From assembly GCA_965248765.1 (NCBI GenBank), contig CBDFKF010000002.1, forward strand, positions 372,001-436,000: DNA of 64,000 nucleotides, written 5' to 3'. Of this stretch, positions 32,138 through 41,007 are shown piece after piece (the first letter of the stretch is position 1; each line of letters begins with the position of its first letter). The position numbers and the translations under genes are program-made. This stretch comes from CBDFKF01 sp965248765. GTDB lineage: Bacteria; Pseudomonadota; Alphaproteobacteria; VGEJ01. A model generated the notes under the pieces. It searched no databases. It was not told the DNA's origin and was given only the letters and a program-made list of their open reading frames with translations.

Positions 32138-32833
32138 TCAGCGCTGCGCATACTGCTTGTCGCCGAACAGGTTCTCCAGGGCCTCCTTCGACGGCGGGCC
32201 CTGGCGGCGGCGCTCGGCCAGCACCTCGACCGCGCGCTCGACCGCCGGCCGCGCCGCGATCGTGTCGAACCACGCCTTGACGTTGGGATAGGCAGCCCAG
32301 TCGACGCCCTGGTTCTCGGCCGAGCGCAGCCATGGGAAGATCGCCATGTCGGCGATGGTGTACTGATCAGCGGCGACCCAGTCGTGGCCCTCGAGCTGGC
32401 GCTCAAGGACGCCGTAGAGGCGGTTGGCCTCTCGGGTATAGCGCTCGGTGGCGTAGGGCGCCTTGTCCTCGGCGTAGATGCGGAAATGGTGTGCCTGGCC
32501 GAGCATCGGGCCGATGCCTCCCATCTGGAACATCAACCACTGCAAGGTATCGAACCGCGCGCGGGCCTCGGTGGGCATGAACCGCCCGCTTTTCTCGGCG
32601 AGATAGAGCAGCATGGCGCCGGATTCGAAGATCGAGATCGGCTTACCGTCGGGTCCGTCGGGATCGACCAGGGCCGGCATCTTGTTGTTGGGGCTGATCT
32701 TGAGGAAGTCGGGCTCGAACTGATCGCCCGCCCCGATGTCGACGGGGATGACATTGTAGGGGATGCCGGTTTCCTCGAGCATGATGTGGATCTTGTGCCC
32801 ATTGGGGGTCGGCCAGGTGTAGAGATCGATCAT
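32138..32833 (-). CDS. glutathione S-transferase family protein (YfcG/Nu-like), paralogue 2
   Basis: A 231-residue GST closely related to the one at 30269-30883. Both share FLKISPNNK, ESGA, QWLMFQMGG, GPMLGQAHHF and EANRLYGV. This one has an extra ~25-residue polar C-terminal tail. The thioredoxin-like domain starts with TWPTPNGHKIHIMLEE. It lies ten bases after gatB and 12 bases before the PLP enzyme gene, so it probably belongs to the gatCAB transcript. Duplication of a GST around the PLP gene is the simplest origin. Confidence 0.9.
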   Translation of the reverse strand: MIDLYTWPTPNGHKIHIMLEETGIPYNVIPVDIGAGDQFEPDFLKISPNNKMPALVDPDGPDGKPISIFESGAMLLYLAEKSGRFMPTEARARFDTLQWLMFQMGGIGPMLGQAHHFRIYAEDKAPYATERYTREANRLYGVLERQLEGHDWVAADQYTIADMAIFPWLRSAENQGVDWAAYPNVKAWFDTIAARPAVERAVEVLAERRRQGPPSKEALENLFGDKQYAQR

Positions 32834-32843
32834 CGGGTACTCC

Positions 32844-34304
32844 TCACGGATCCAGTTTTCTGTGCAACAGCTCGTTGACGAGCTTTGGGTTGGCCTTGCC
32901 CTCGGTGGCCTTCATGACCTGGCCGACGAAAAAGCCGAATAGCTTCTGCTTGCCGCCACGGTACTCCGCGGCCTTGCCCGCCTCGCGTCCCAGCACCTCG
33001 GCGATCGCCGCCTCGATGGCGCCGGTATCGGTGATCTGGCGCAGGCCACGCTCCTCGACGATGGCGGCGGCGGCCTTGCCGGTCTCGAACATGGCCTCGA
33101 ACACGTCCTTGGCCATGCGTCCCGAAATGGTCTCATCCGCGATCAAGTCAAGGAGGCCGCCTAGCTGCGTGGTCGAGACCGGCGATTCGCCGATGCCGCG
33201 TCCCGCCTTGTTCAACGCACCGAACAGGTCGCCGATCACCCAGTTGGCGGCGACCTTGGCGTCACGACCTTGGGCGACCGCCTCATAGAATTCCGCGGTC
33301 TCCTTCTCGGCGACGAGCACCTCGGCATCGTAGGCGGAAAGTCCGTAGTCAGCGACGAAGCGCGTTTTCCTAGCATCGGGCAGCTCCGGCAGGCTTGCCT
33401 TCACCTCCTCGACCCAATCCATGTCGAGCTCGAGCGGCAATAAGTCGGGATCGGGGAAGTAACGGTAGTCGTGCGCTTCCTCCTTGGTGCGCATCTCGCG
33501 GGTGATACCGGCCGCAGGATCGAACAGGCGCGTCGCCTGATTAACGATACCGCCGCCCTCCAAGACCTCGACCTGGCGGGCCGCCTCGTAGTCGATCGCC
33601 TGTTGGATGAACCGGATCGAGTTCACGTTCTTTATCTCGCAGCGGATGCCCAAGGCATCGCCCGGGTGGCGCACCGAGACGTTGACATCGGCCCGCAGCG
33701 ATCCCTCCTGCATGTTGCCATCGCAGGTGCCGAGGTAGCGCAGGATGGCGCGAACCTTGCGGATGTATGCCCCCGCCTCCTCCGCCGAGCGCAGATCAGG
33801 CTCGGAGACGATCTCCATCAGCGCGACGCCGGCGCGGTTGAGATCGACATAGGACTGGTTCGGGTGCTGGTCGTGCAGGCTCTTGCCGGCATCTTGCTCG
33901 AGATGAAGCCGCGTGATGCCGATCTCGCGGGTGCCACCGTCCGCGAGGTCAAGCACCACCGTGCCTTCGCCGACGATCGGCTGGGTGTACTGCGAGATCT
34001 GATAGCCGGCGGGGAGGTCCGGGTAGAAGTAGTTCTTGCGGTCGAACACCGAGGTCAGGTTGATCGCGGCCTTCAGGCCCAGGCCGGTGCGGATCGCCTG
34101 CTCGACGCAATGGCGGTTGATGACCGGCAGCATGCCCGGCATCGCCGCATCGATCAGGCTGACCTGGGTGTTGGGCTCAGCGCCAAAAGCCGTGGCGGGA
34201 CCGGAGAAGAGCTTGGCCTGGGAGATCACCTGGGCATGGATCTCGAGCCCAATCACGACCTCCCACGGCCCACTCGCCCCCTCGATCATCGGCGCTTCAG
34301 CCAC
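32844..34304 (-). CDS. gatB: Asp-tRNA(Asn)/Glu-tRNA(Gln) amidotransferase subunit B
   Basis: A 486-residue GatB. The kinase-like cradle domain has EVVIGLEIHAQVIS, then RKNYFYPDLPAGYQISQ, then EQDAGKSLHD and YVDLNRAGVALMEIV. The C-terminal YqeY-like helical domain ends with LFGFFVGQVMKATEGKANPKLVNELL. It binds the mis-acylated tRNA and activates it with ATP so that ammonia from GatA can amidate it. It follows gatA directly in a C-A-B operon. Confidence 0.97.
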   Translation of the reverse strand: MAEAPMIEGASGPWEVVIGLEIHAQVISQAKLFSGPATAFGAEPNTQVSLIDAAMPGMLPVINRHCVEQAIRTGLGLKAAINLTSVFDRKNYFYPDLPAGYQISQYTQPIVGEGTVVLDLADGGTREIGITRLHLEQDAGKSLHDQHPNQSYVDLNRAGVALMEIVSEPDLRSAEEAGAYIRKVRAILRYLGTCDGNMQEGSLRADVNVSVRHPGDALGIRCEIKNVNSIRFIQQAIDYEAARQVEVLEGGGIVNQATRLFDPAAGITREMRTKEEAHDYRYFPDPDLLPLELDMDWVEEVKASLPELPDARKTRFVADYGLSAYDAEVLVAEKETAEFYEAVAQGRDAKVAANWVIGDLFGALNKAGRGIGESPVSTTQLGGLLDLIADETISGRMAKDVFEAMFETGKAAAAIVEERGLRQITDTGAIEAAIAEVLGREAGKAAEYRGGKQKLFGFFVGQVMKATEGKANPKLVNELLHRKLDP

Positions 34305-35780
34305 TTAGTTTAGCCACCATGGCTCGGGCTTGTGGTCGAAGTTGGCGGCAGTCTCGAGCACGTCGGCGACGCGCAGCATGGTCTCCTCATCGAACGGCTT
34401 GCCGAGGAGCTGGAGGCCGAGCGGCAGGCAATCGCGCGCGAGGCCCGCGGGCACGGATATCCCGGGTAGGCCGGCCAGGCTCGACGGCACCGTGAACACG
34501 TCGTTGATGTACATGGCGATCGGATCGTCCGACTTCTCGCCAAAGCCAAAGGCCGCGAACGGCGCGGTCGGAGTCAGGATCACATCGACCGCGTGATAGG
34601 CATCGGCGAAGTCCCGTGCAATCAGGTTCCGCACCTTTTGCGCCTTGATGTAGTAGGCATCGTAGTAGCCAGCCGAGAGCACGTAGGTGCCGATCAGCAA
34701 CCGCCGCTTGACCTCGGCGCCGAAGCCCTCGCCGCGCGTATTCTCGTACATCTCCTCAAGCGTCTCGCCTTCGACCCGCAGGCCGTAACGGACGCCGTCG
34801 TAGCGCGCGAGGTTCGACGACGCCTCGGCCGGCGCGACGATGTAGTACGTCGGCAGCGCATAGCGCGTGTGGGGAAGGCTCACGGGCACCGCTTCGGCAC
34901 CGGCGTGCTCGAGCCATGCGACGCCCCGTTGCCACAGGCGCTCGATCTCTTCGGGCATGCCGTCGAGCCGATACTCCTCGGGCACACCGACCCGCAGCCC
35001 CTTGATGTCGCCGCTCAGTGCCGCCGCGTAGTCCGGCACCGGCACATCGACCGAGGTCGAATCGCGGGGATCGTGGCCGGCCATGGCGCGCAGCATGATG
35101 GCGGCATCGCGCACCGTGCGGGTGATCGGCCCGGCCTGATCGAGCGACGAGGCGAAGGCGACGATGCCCCACCGTGAGCAACGGCCGTAGGTCGGCTTGA
35201 GGCCGACGACACCACAGAAGGCGGCTGGCTGCCGGATCGAGCCGCCCGTGTCGGTGCCGGTCGCCCCCATGGCGATGCCGGCGGCTACAGCCGCGGCCGA
35301 GCCACCACTCGAGCCACCCGGCACGAGCGGGCGGTTGTCGCCGGGCCGCCGCCACGGGCTCTCGACGCTACCGTAGTAGCTCGTCTCGTTCGATGAGCCC
35401 ATGGCGAACTCATCCATGTTGGTCTTGCCGAGCATGCCGGCACCGGCTCGCCACAGATGGGACGTAACGGTCGATTCGTAGGGCGGAGTGAACCCGTCGA
35501 GGATATGGGAGCCGGCAGTGGTGAGCACGTTCTCGGTCGCAAACAGATCCTTGATCGCGACCGGTATGCCGTCCATGACGCCGGCATCGCCACCGCGGCG
35601 GCGCGCATCGGAGGCATCGGCCGCTTCGAGCGCCTGCTCGGCCGTCTCGGTGATGAAGGCATTGAGGGGCCGTGCCGCTTCCACGGCGCGCACGTGCGCT
35701 TCGGTGAGCTCGCGAGCCGAGAACTGGCGCGCCGCGAGCCCGTCGAGCGCTTCGGCAATGGTGAGATCGGTAAGCGCCAT
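34305..35780 (-). CDS. gatA: Asp-tRNA(Asn)/Glu-tRNA(Gln) amidotransferase subunit A
   Basis: A 491-residue amidase-signature protein that releases ammonia from glutamine. The Lys-cisSer-Ser triad is visible: K77 in PVAIKDLF, serines 157-158 in GGSSGGSAAA, and S181 in TDTGGSIRQPA. The ATG at 35780 overlaps the gatC stop (ATGA), giving coupled translation; a GTG one codon upstream is possible. It acts in complex with GatB and GatC to make Gln-tRNA and/or Asn-tRNA, as is usual in alphaproteobacteria. Confidence 0.97.
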   Translation of the reverse strand: MALTDLTIAEALDGLAARQFSARELTEAHVRAVEAARPLNAFITETAEQALEAADASDARRRGGDAGVMDGIPVAIKDLFATENVLTTAGSHILDGFTPPYESTVTSHLWRAGAGMLGKTNMDEFAMGSSNETSYYGSVESPWRRPGDNRPLVPGGSSGGSAAAVAAGIAMGATGTDTGGSIRQPAAFCGVVGLKPTYGRCSRWGIVAFASSLDQAGPITRTVRDAAIMLRAMAGHDPRDSTSVDVPVPDYAAALSGDIKGLRVGVPEEYRLDGMPEEIERLWQRGVAWLEHAGAEAVPVSLPHTRYALPTYYIVAPAEASSNLARYDGVRYGLRVEGETLEEMYENTRGEGFGAEVKRRLLIGTYVLSAGYYDAYYIKAQKVRNLIARDFADAYHAVDVILTPTAPFAAFGFGEKSDDPIAMYINDVFTVPSSLAGLPGISVPAGLARDCLPLGLQLLGKPFDEETMLRVADVLETAANFDHKPEPWWLN

Positions 35781-36067
35781 CACTCGAGGACCTTGGGGAC
35801 GGTGAAGAAGTCCTCCGTCCGTTCCGGCGCGTTGGCGAGGATCTTGTCGCGGTAGCCGCCGTCGGTGACGGTATCCTCGCGCATCGGCAGGGTGACCTCG
35901 ACGATGCTGGTCATCGCCGGCACAGCGTCGGTGTCGAGCTCGTTGAGTTGCTCGATCCAGCCAAGGATGTTGCTGAGCTCGGCGGCCATCGGCTCGAGAT
36001 CTTCGTCCGCGACCTTGATGCGGCTCAGCTTGGCAATGCGCGCCACCGTGGCCTTATCAAGCGCCAT
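35780..36067 (-). CDS. gatC: Asp-tRNA(Asn)/Glu-tRNA(Gln) amidotransferase subunit C
   Basis: A 95-residue protein of normal GatC length. It begins TVARIAKLSRIKVADEDL, continues LSNILGWIEQLNELD, and ends with MREDTVTDGGYRDKILANAPERTEDFFTVPKVLE, the strap that clamps GatA to GatB. First gene of the operon, divergent from ruvX with about 95 bases between the starts, where both promoters must lie. Confidence 0.96.
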   Translation of the reverse strand: MALDKATVARIAKLSRIKVADEDLEPMAAELSNILGWIEQLNELDTDAVPAMTSIVEVTLPMREDTVTDGGYRDKILANAPERTEDFFTVPKVLE

Positions 36068-36162
36068 GTGCCACCTTGTCGCGCCTGTCCGAAAACATGG
36101 GAAGCCGCGCAGCGGGCCGAGCTAGTCGCCCCGACGCGCGGGCGCGGACGGTATCACCGGCC

Positions 36163-36621
36163 ATGTTGCACCGCAACCCTACCGAGCTGGCAGCCACGCT
36201 GCGAAACGGTCAGCGCCTACTCGGCCTCGACGTCGGCACCAAAACGATCGGACTCGCGCTTTCCGACCCGAGCCGCACGGTGGGAAGCCCCCTCGAGACA
36301 ATCCGGCGCACCAAGTTCGCGACGGACGTCGCGACTCTGGGCGAGATCGTCGCACGCGAAGGCGTCGGCGGTCTGATTATCGGTCTGCCGCTCAACATGA
36401 ACGGATCGGAGGGCCCGCGCTGCCAATCGGTGCGGCAGTTCGTGCGCAACATCGCCGAGCGCATCGACCTGCCGATGGCGTTGTGGGACGAGCGGCTCTC
36501 GACCGCGGCGGTGGAACGTGCCCTGATCGAGGCCGATGCCTCGCGCCGCCGGCGCAGCCAGGTCATCGACAAGCTCGCCGCCGCCTACATCCTTCAAGGT
36601 GCACTCGATTCGCTGCCGTGA
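36163..36621 (+). CDS. ruvX: RuvX/YqgF-family Holliday-junction-resolvase-like nuclease
   Basis: A 152-residue RNase H-fold protein. The catalytic start LLGLDVGTKTIGLALSD, the middle GLIIGLPLNMNGSEGPRC and the ending DERLSTAAVERALIEAD...VIDKLAAAYILQ are diagnostic. In E. coli the homologue takes part in 16S rRNA 5'-end processing; a resolvase role is also proposed. The ATG at 36163 is chosen because upstream in-frame codons lack conserved sequence. Confidence 0.92.
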   Translation: MLHRNPTELAATLRNGQRLLGLDVGTKTIGLALSDPSRTVGSPLETIRRTKFATDVATLGEIVAREGVGGLIIGLPLNMNGSEGPRCQSVRQFVRNIAERIDLPMALWDERLSTAAVERALIEADASRRRRSQVIDKLAAAYILQGALDSLP

Positions 36622-36662
36622 TGGCCGTATGGCCGGTCGGCTCCCCGGAAAGCGGCCGCTTT

Positions 36663-36767
36663 GATCCTTCGAGACGGAGCCCTCGGGCTGCTCCTCAGGA
36701 TGAGTTAGCCTTCCAGTCAATGGTCACCTCATGCTGAGGAGGCGCGACGCGCCGTCTCGAAGCAGGT
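36663..36767. repeat. composite intergenic palindromic repeat, copy B
   Basis: Two inverted half units face each other. The left one, GATCCTTCGAGACG...CTCCTCAGGATGAG, lies at 36663-36704. The right one, CTCATGCTGAGGAG...CGTCTCGAA, lies at 36728-36762. Copy A is at 1859-1905. In RNA this would fold into a long hairpin between ruvX and pyrB. Confidence 0.65.
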
Positions 36768-36771
36768 TGTC

Positions 36772-37758
36772 ATGGACAGTCGCCCGGTTGCGCCGCATAG
36801 TAAATGTTTGATGACGGCTGCGGCCTCCAACGTCTTTCCCCATCGCCATCTGCTGACTATCGAAGGCTTGTCGGCCTCCGATATCACCATGCTGCTGGAC
36901 CTCGGCGAGAGCTACGTCGCCAAGAACCGGCTCGCCGACAAGAAGCAGACGCTGCTGCGGGGCCGCACCCAGATCAACCTGTTCTTCGAGAGCTCGACGC
37001 GCACCCGCACATCGTTCGAGCTGGCCGGCAAAAGGCTTGGAGCCGACACCATCAACATGTCGGCCGAGGGCTCGGCCATCAAGAAGGGCGAGACGCTGAT
37101 CGACACGGCGATGACGCTCAACGCCATGCAGCCAGACGCGCTGGTGGTCCGCCATCCCGAAAGCGGCGCGGTCGCGCTGCTGGCCCAAAAGGTCGACTGC
37201 GCGGTGATCAACGCCGGCGACGGCAGCCACGCGCACCCCACTCAGGCCCTGCTGGATGCGCTGACCATCCGCCGCCGCAAAGGGCAGCTGACCGGCCTGA
37301 TCGTCGCCATCTGCGGCGATATCCTCTACAGCCGCGTCGCCCGCTCCAACATCCAGTTGATGACGACGATGGGCGCACGGGTGCGCGTTATCGCCCCGCC
37401 GACGCTGATGCCGCCGGCGGCCGAGCGTCTCGGCGTCGAGGTTCACTACGACATGTGCGATGGCTTACGCGATTGCGACATCGTGATGATGCTCCGGCTT
37501 CAGACCGAGCGCATGCGCGGCACCTTCGTCCCATCGGTCCGCGAGTACTATCACTTCTATGGCCTGGACCGCGCCAAGCTCGCGGTCGCCAAGGACGACG
37601 CGCTCATCATGCATCCGGGCCCGATGAACCGCGGCGTCGAGATCGACACCGTGCTGGCCGACGACATCGACCGCAGCGTCATTCGCGAACAAGTCGAGAT
37701 GGGGGTCGCGGTGCGCATGGCGTGCCTCGATGTTCTGAGCCGGAGCGCCGAGCGCTGA
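36772..37758 (+). CDS. pyrB: aspartate carbamoyltransferase catalytic subunit
   Basis: A 328-residue enzyme that joins carbamoyl phosphate and aspartate in pyrimidine synthesis. The carbamoyl-phosphate motif FFESSTRTRTSFE, the loop SAEGSAIKKGETL, and GDGSHAHPTQALLD are intact. An alternative ATG at 36811 would remove 13 residues that lack conservation and may be the true start. It overlaps the following pyrC-like gene (TGATG), consistent with the pyrBC' dodecameric complex known in other proteobacteria. Confidence 0.96.
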   Translation: MDSRPVAPHSKCLMTAAASNVFPHRHLLTIEGLSASDITMLLDLGESYVAKNRLADKKQTLLRGRTQINLFFESSTRTRTSFELAGKRLGADTINMSAEGSAIKKGETLIDTAMTLNAMQPDALVVRHPESGAVALLAQKVDCAVINAGDGSHAHPTQALLDALTIRRRKGQLTGLIVAICGDILYSRVARSNIQLMTTMGARVRVIAPPTLMPPAAERLGVEVHYDMCDGLRDCDIVMMLRLQTERMRGTFVPSVREYYHFYGLDRAKLAVAKDDALIMHPGPMNRGVEIDTVLADDIDRSVIREQVEMGVAVRMACLDVLSRSAER

Positions 37759-39065
37759 TGGCCGAAGCCGAGCGCCGCGCATACACCAACGCGCGTTTGC
37801 TCGATCCCGCAAGCGGTCTCGACGAGACCGGCGCGCTGCTAATCGAGGACGGCCGCATCGCTGACGTCGGTCCGGGCCTGTTCAGTGACGGCGTACCGCC
37901 GGATGTGGAGGCGATCGACTGCGGCGGCCATTGCTTGTGCCCCGGCCTCATCGACATGCGGGCCTTTCTCGGCGAGCCCGGCGCCGGGCACAAGGAAACG
38001 CTAGCAACCGGCAGCCAGGCCGCGGCAGCGGGCGGGATCACGACGCTGATCGCACTACCCGATACCGATCCGGTGATCGACGATGTGGCGCTGGTGGAAC
38101 TCATCAAGCGGCTCGCGCACGACGACGCGATCGTGCACGTCCGCCCGATGGCCGCTATCACCAAAGGCCTCGGCGGCACCGAAATGACCGAGATGGGTCT
38201 GCTGGCCGAGGCCGGTGCCGTCGCCTTTACCGACGGCACCCGGACAATCGCCAACGCCGAGGTGATGCGCCGCGTGCTTTCCTACGCCTCGACCTTCGAC
38301 CTGCTGATCGACCACCTGCCCCTGGATGCCGACCTCGGCGCCGAGACCGGCCTCAACGAGGGCGAGGTAGCGACCAGGCTCGGCCTAATCGGCACGCCGA
38401 ACGCCGCCGAGACCATTATCCTCGACCGCGACCTCCGGCTCGCCGAACTGACCGGCGGGCGGCTGCACGCGAGCCACCTGACGACGGCCGCCTCGCTTGA
38501 GGCCATGCGCGCGGCAAAGGCGCGCGGGCTGAAGGTCTCGTGCTCGGTCTCACCGCATCATTTCGCTCTCAACGAGACCGCCGTTGGAGAGTTCCGCACC
38601 TTCGCCAAGACAGTGCCGCCGCTGCGGGCCGAAGCCGACCGGCGCGCGTTGGTGGAGGGGTTGGCCGATGGCACGGTCGATGTGATCGCGAGCGGCCATG
38701 CGCCCCAAGATCAGGAGAGCAAGCGCCTGCCCTTTTTTCAGGCGGCCGACGGCGTCTCGGGCCTCGAGACCATGCTGCCGCTAGCCCTCGAGCTTCACCA
38801 CGGCGGCCACGTGCCGCTCTTGCGGTTGCTGGAGGCCCTGACGGCCACGCCGGCGCGGCTGCTCGGCCTCGAATCCGGCGTCCTGGCGCGCGGGGCGCCC
38901 GCAGATCTCCTGGTCTTCGACCTCCACACCCCGTGGCTGATCGACCCCGATCGCTTCCTCAGCAAGTCGAAGAACTCCCCGTTCGAGAACCACCCAGTGC
39001 AGGGGCGCGTGCTGCGCACCATCGTGGGCGGGCGCGAGGTCTACATCCACGGACAGAGCCACTGA
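37758..39065 (+). CDS. pyrC: dihydroorotase-like protein, probably non-catalytic (PyrC')
   Basis: A 435-residue amidohydrolase-fold protein. The metal-binding HxH of active dihydroorotases is replaced: GLIDMRAFLGEPG has M-R-A where D-x-H-x-H is expected. The catalytic Asp region reads ASGHAPQDQES where active enzymes have TDHAPH. The SPHH segment and C-terminal fold remain. Such pseudo-dihydroorotases encoded next to pyrB are known to stabilise aspartate carbamoyltransferase, so a true dihydroorotase is expected elsewhere in the genome. Confidence 0.88.
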   Translation: MAEAERRAYTNARLLDPASGLDETGALLIEDGRIADVGPGLFSDGVPPDVEAIDCGGHCLCPGLIDMRAFLGEPGAGHKETLATGSQAAAAGGITTLIALPDTDPVIDDVALVELIKRLAHDDAIVHVRPMAAITKGLGGTEMTEMGLLAEAGAVAFTDGTRTIANAEVMRRVLSYASTFDLLIDHLPLDADLGAETGLNEGEVATRLGLIGTPNAAETIILDRDLRLAELTGGRLHASHLTTAASLEAMRAAKARGLKVSCSVSPHHFALNETAVGEFRTFAKTVPPLRAEADRRALVEGLADGTVDVIASGHAPQDQESKRLPFFQAADGVSGLETMLPLALELHHGGHVPLLRLLEALTATPARLLGLESGVLARGAPADLLVFDLHTPWLIDPDRFLSKSKNSPFENHPVQGRVLRTIVGGREVYIHGQSH

Positions 39066-39068
39066 GAA

Positions 39069-39836
39069 TTGCCTGATCCGCTCGGCTCGTTCGAATTCAC
39101 CTGGCGGCTGTGGCTGGCCGCCCCGCTGATCGGCTACGCGATCGGCTCGATTCCCTTCGGCCTCGTGCTGACGCGCTTGGCCGGCTATGGCGATGTGCGC
39201 CGTATAGGCTCGGGCAACATCGGCGCGACCAACGTCCTGCGGACCGGCAATAAGCTGTTGGCTCTGCTGACGCTGCTGTTCGATGCCGGCAAGGGCGGCG
39301 TCCCGCTGGCGTTGGCCGGCGCAGCTTATGGGCAAGACTTCGCGATGATGACCGGGTGCGGCGCCATCCTCGGCCACCTGTACCCAATCTGGCTCCTGCG
39401 AGGTCCGCCGAGGAAGGTGTGGATCGGAATCACCGCTCTGTTGGCGCTCGTCGTTGCCTTCGGCCTTGTCAGCATCGGCGGCTACAATGCGCGCACCGGG
39501 ATCGGTGTTTTGCTGATCATCGCCGTTACGCCCTTGGCCTGGGGTGGCAAAGGCGTCGCCACTGCGCTCGGCTGCCTGATCGCAATCGCCTGGCCGGTCG
39601 GGGCGCTGGTCTGCCTCAGCTGGCTCGTGGTCGCAGCGCTCTTTCGGTATTCCTCGCTGGCGGCTCTGATCAGCCTGGCCCTCGGCGCTCTCTACGCTCA
39701 CTTCCTTGCCGATCTGCAGACCACCGAGTTCGCTGGACTGATCGCGGTGCTCGTAATCATGCGCCATGCCCCGAACATCGGCCGGCTGTTGCGCGGCGAG
39801 GAGTCCCGGATCACGTTCGGGCGGTCGCGCCCTTGA
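39069..39836 (+). CDS. plsY: acyl-phosphate:glycerol-3-phosphate acyltransferase with an insertion
   Basis: A 255-residue multi-span membrane enzyme that makes lysophosphatidate for phospholipid synthesis. PlsY motif 1 (GSIPFGLVLTRL), the SGNIGATNVLRTG and FDAGKG motifs, and the last motif MRHAPNIGRLL are present. Normal PlsY proteins are about 200-215 residues. Here about 49 residues with two hydrophobic stretches separate GHLYPIWL from GGKGVAT, which are normally joined by about three residues. The start is a TTG three bases after pyrC'. The stop overlaps dprA. Confidence 0.9.
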   Translation: MPDPLGSFEFTWRLWLAAPLIGYAIGSIPFGLVLTRLAGYGDVRRIGSGNIGATNVLRTGNKLLALLTLLFDAGKGGVPLALAGAAYGQDFAMMTGCGAILGHLYPIWLLRGPPRKVWIGITALLALVVAFGLVSIGGYNARTGIGVLLIIAVTPLAWGGKGVATALGCLIAIAWPVGALVCLSWLVVAALFRYSSLAALISLALGALYAHFLADLQTTEFAGLIAVLVIMRHAPNIGRLLRGEESRITFGRSRP

Positions 39837-40951
39837 CAGAGGCGCCACGCGCACTCGATACGGCCGAGCGCCTCGATTGGCTGCGGTTGAGCCGGTGCGA
39901 GAACATCGGACCGATCACTTTTCTCGCGCTGCTGGAGCGCTATGGAACGGCCGCCGGAGCGCTCGCCGCATTGCCCGAACTCGCCCGACAGGGCAGCCGA
40001 CGCGGACGGATCCGCATCCCCACGAAGAGCGATGCCGAGCACGAGCTCGAGGCCACACTGGCAGCAGATGCACGCTTGGTCGCACTGATCGAGCCCGATT
40101 ATCCCGTCGCGCTGGCGGCCATCGCCGATCCGCCGCCGCTGATCGTCCTGAAGGGGCACGGACATATCTTACACAAGACCGTGATCGCCATAGTCGGGGC
40201 GCGCAACGCCTCGGCCAACGGCGCGCGGATAGCCAAGCGAATCGCTAGCGATCTCGGCCGCAGCGGCATCGTCATCGCCTCGGGACTGGCCCGGGGTATC
40301 GACACCGCGGCGCATGAAGGGGCCATTGCAACAGGAACGGTGGCTGTCGTGGCGGGCGGAATCGATGTGGTCTATCCGCCGGAAAACGAGGCGCTGCAAG
40401 CCCAGATCGCCGAAGCGGGCGCCGTCATCACCGAGAACCCGGTCGGCACTCGGCCGCTGGCGCGCCAGTTTCCGCGCCGCAACCGCCTCATCTCCGGCTT
40501 ATCACGCGGCGTTCTTCTCGTCGAAGCCGCGCAACGCTCAGGCTCCCTCATCACGGCGCGCATGGCGCTGGAACAGGGGCGCGAGGTGTTCGCCGTGCCC
40601 GGCTCGCCGCTCGATCCCCGTGCGCGCGGCACCAACGACCTCCTGCGCCAAGGGGCGATTCTCACCGAAACCGCGGACGACGTCATGCGCGTCATGCGCG
40701 AGGCAGAGGCGCCGAGATTCGAGGAGCGCTGCATCGCCGGTCCGGCCGCACCAGCAGTCGCGCCGCCCGAAGATGAGCTCGCCGCAGCCCGCGATCTCGT
40801 GGTCGAGAAGCTCAGTCCGAGCCCAGTGGAGGTTGACGAACTCCTACGCCAGTGCCATTTGTCACCCGCTGTCGTGTTGACAATATTGCTCGAACTTGAG
40901 CTGGCTGGGCGGCTTGAACGGCACCCGGGCAACCGGGTTTCGTCGATATAG
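39833..40951 (+). CDS. dprA: DNA-processing protein A
   Basis: A 372-residue protein starting at a TTG that overlaps the plsY stop (TTGA). An N-terminal SAM-like region (WLRLSRCENIGPITFLALL) is followed by the Rossmann-like domain, with VAIVGARNASANGARIAKRIA, ASGLARGIDTAAHEGAI, PRRNRLISGLSRGVLLVEA and SGSLITARMALEQGREVFAVPG. A C-terminal winged helix completes the usual layout. It binds incoming single-stranded DNA and loads RecA during transformation. Confidence 0.94.
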   Translation: MTEAPRALDTAERLDWLRLSRCENIGPITFLALLERYGTAAGALAALPELARQGSRRGRIRIPTKSDAEHELEATLAADARLVALIEPDYPVALAAIADPPPLIVLKGHGHILHKTVIAIVGARNASANGARIAKRIASDLGRSGIVIASGLARGIDTAAHEGAIATGTVAVVAGGIDVVYPPENEALQAQIAEAGAVITENPVGTRPLARQFPRRNRLISGLSRGVLLVEAAQRSGSLITARMALEQGREVFAVPGSPLDPRARGTNDLLRQGAILTETADDVMRVMREAEAPRFEERCIAGPAAPAVAPPEDELAAARDLVVEKLSPSPVEVDELLRQCHLSPAVVLTILLELELAGRLERHPGNRVSSI

Positions 40952-41007
40952 GCGGTGATCGAGCCCCCTTGGGGTCGATGGGTAATAATGGTGTACGCGT
41001 AGGGTCA

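Noticed and set aside
31268..32878. Long open frame (536 codons) on the + strand
   Set aside because: It is antisense to the PLP enzyme and GST genes, both of which have clear motifs; a high-GC shadow.
36804..37757. Upstream extension of the dihydroorotase-like gene
   Set aside because: It is a shadow frame of pyrB; the start at 37758 follows the usual TGATG overlap.
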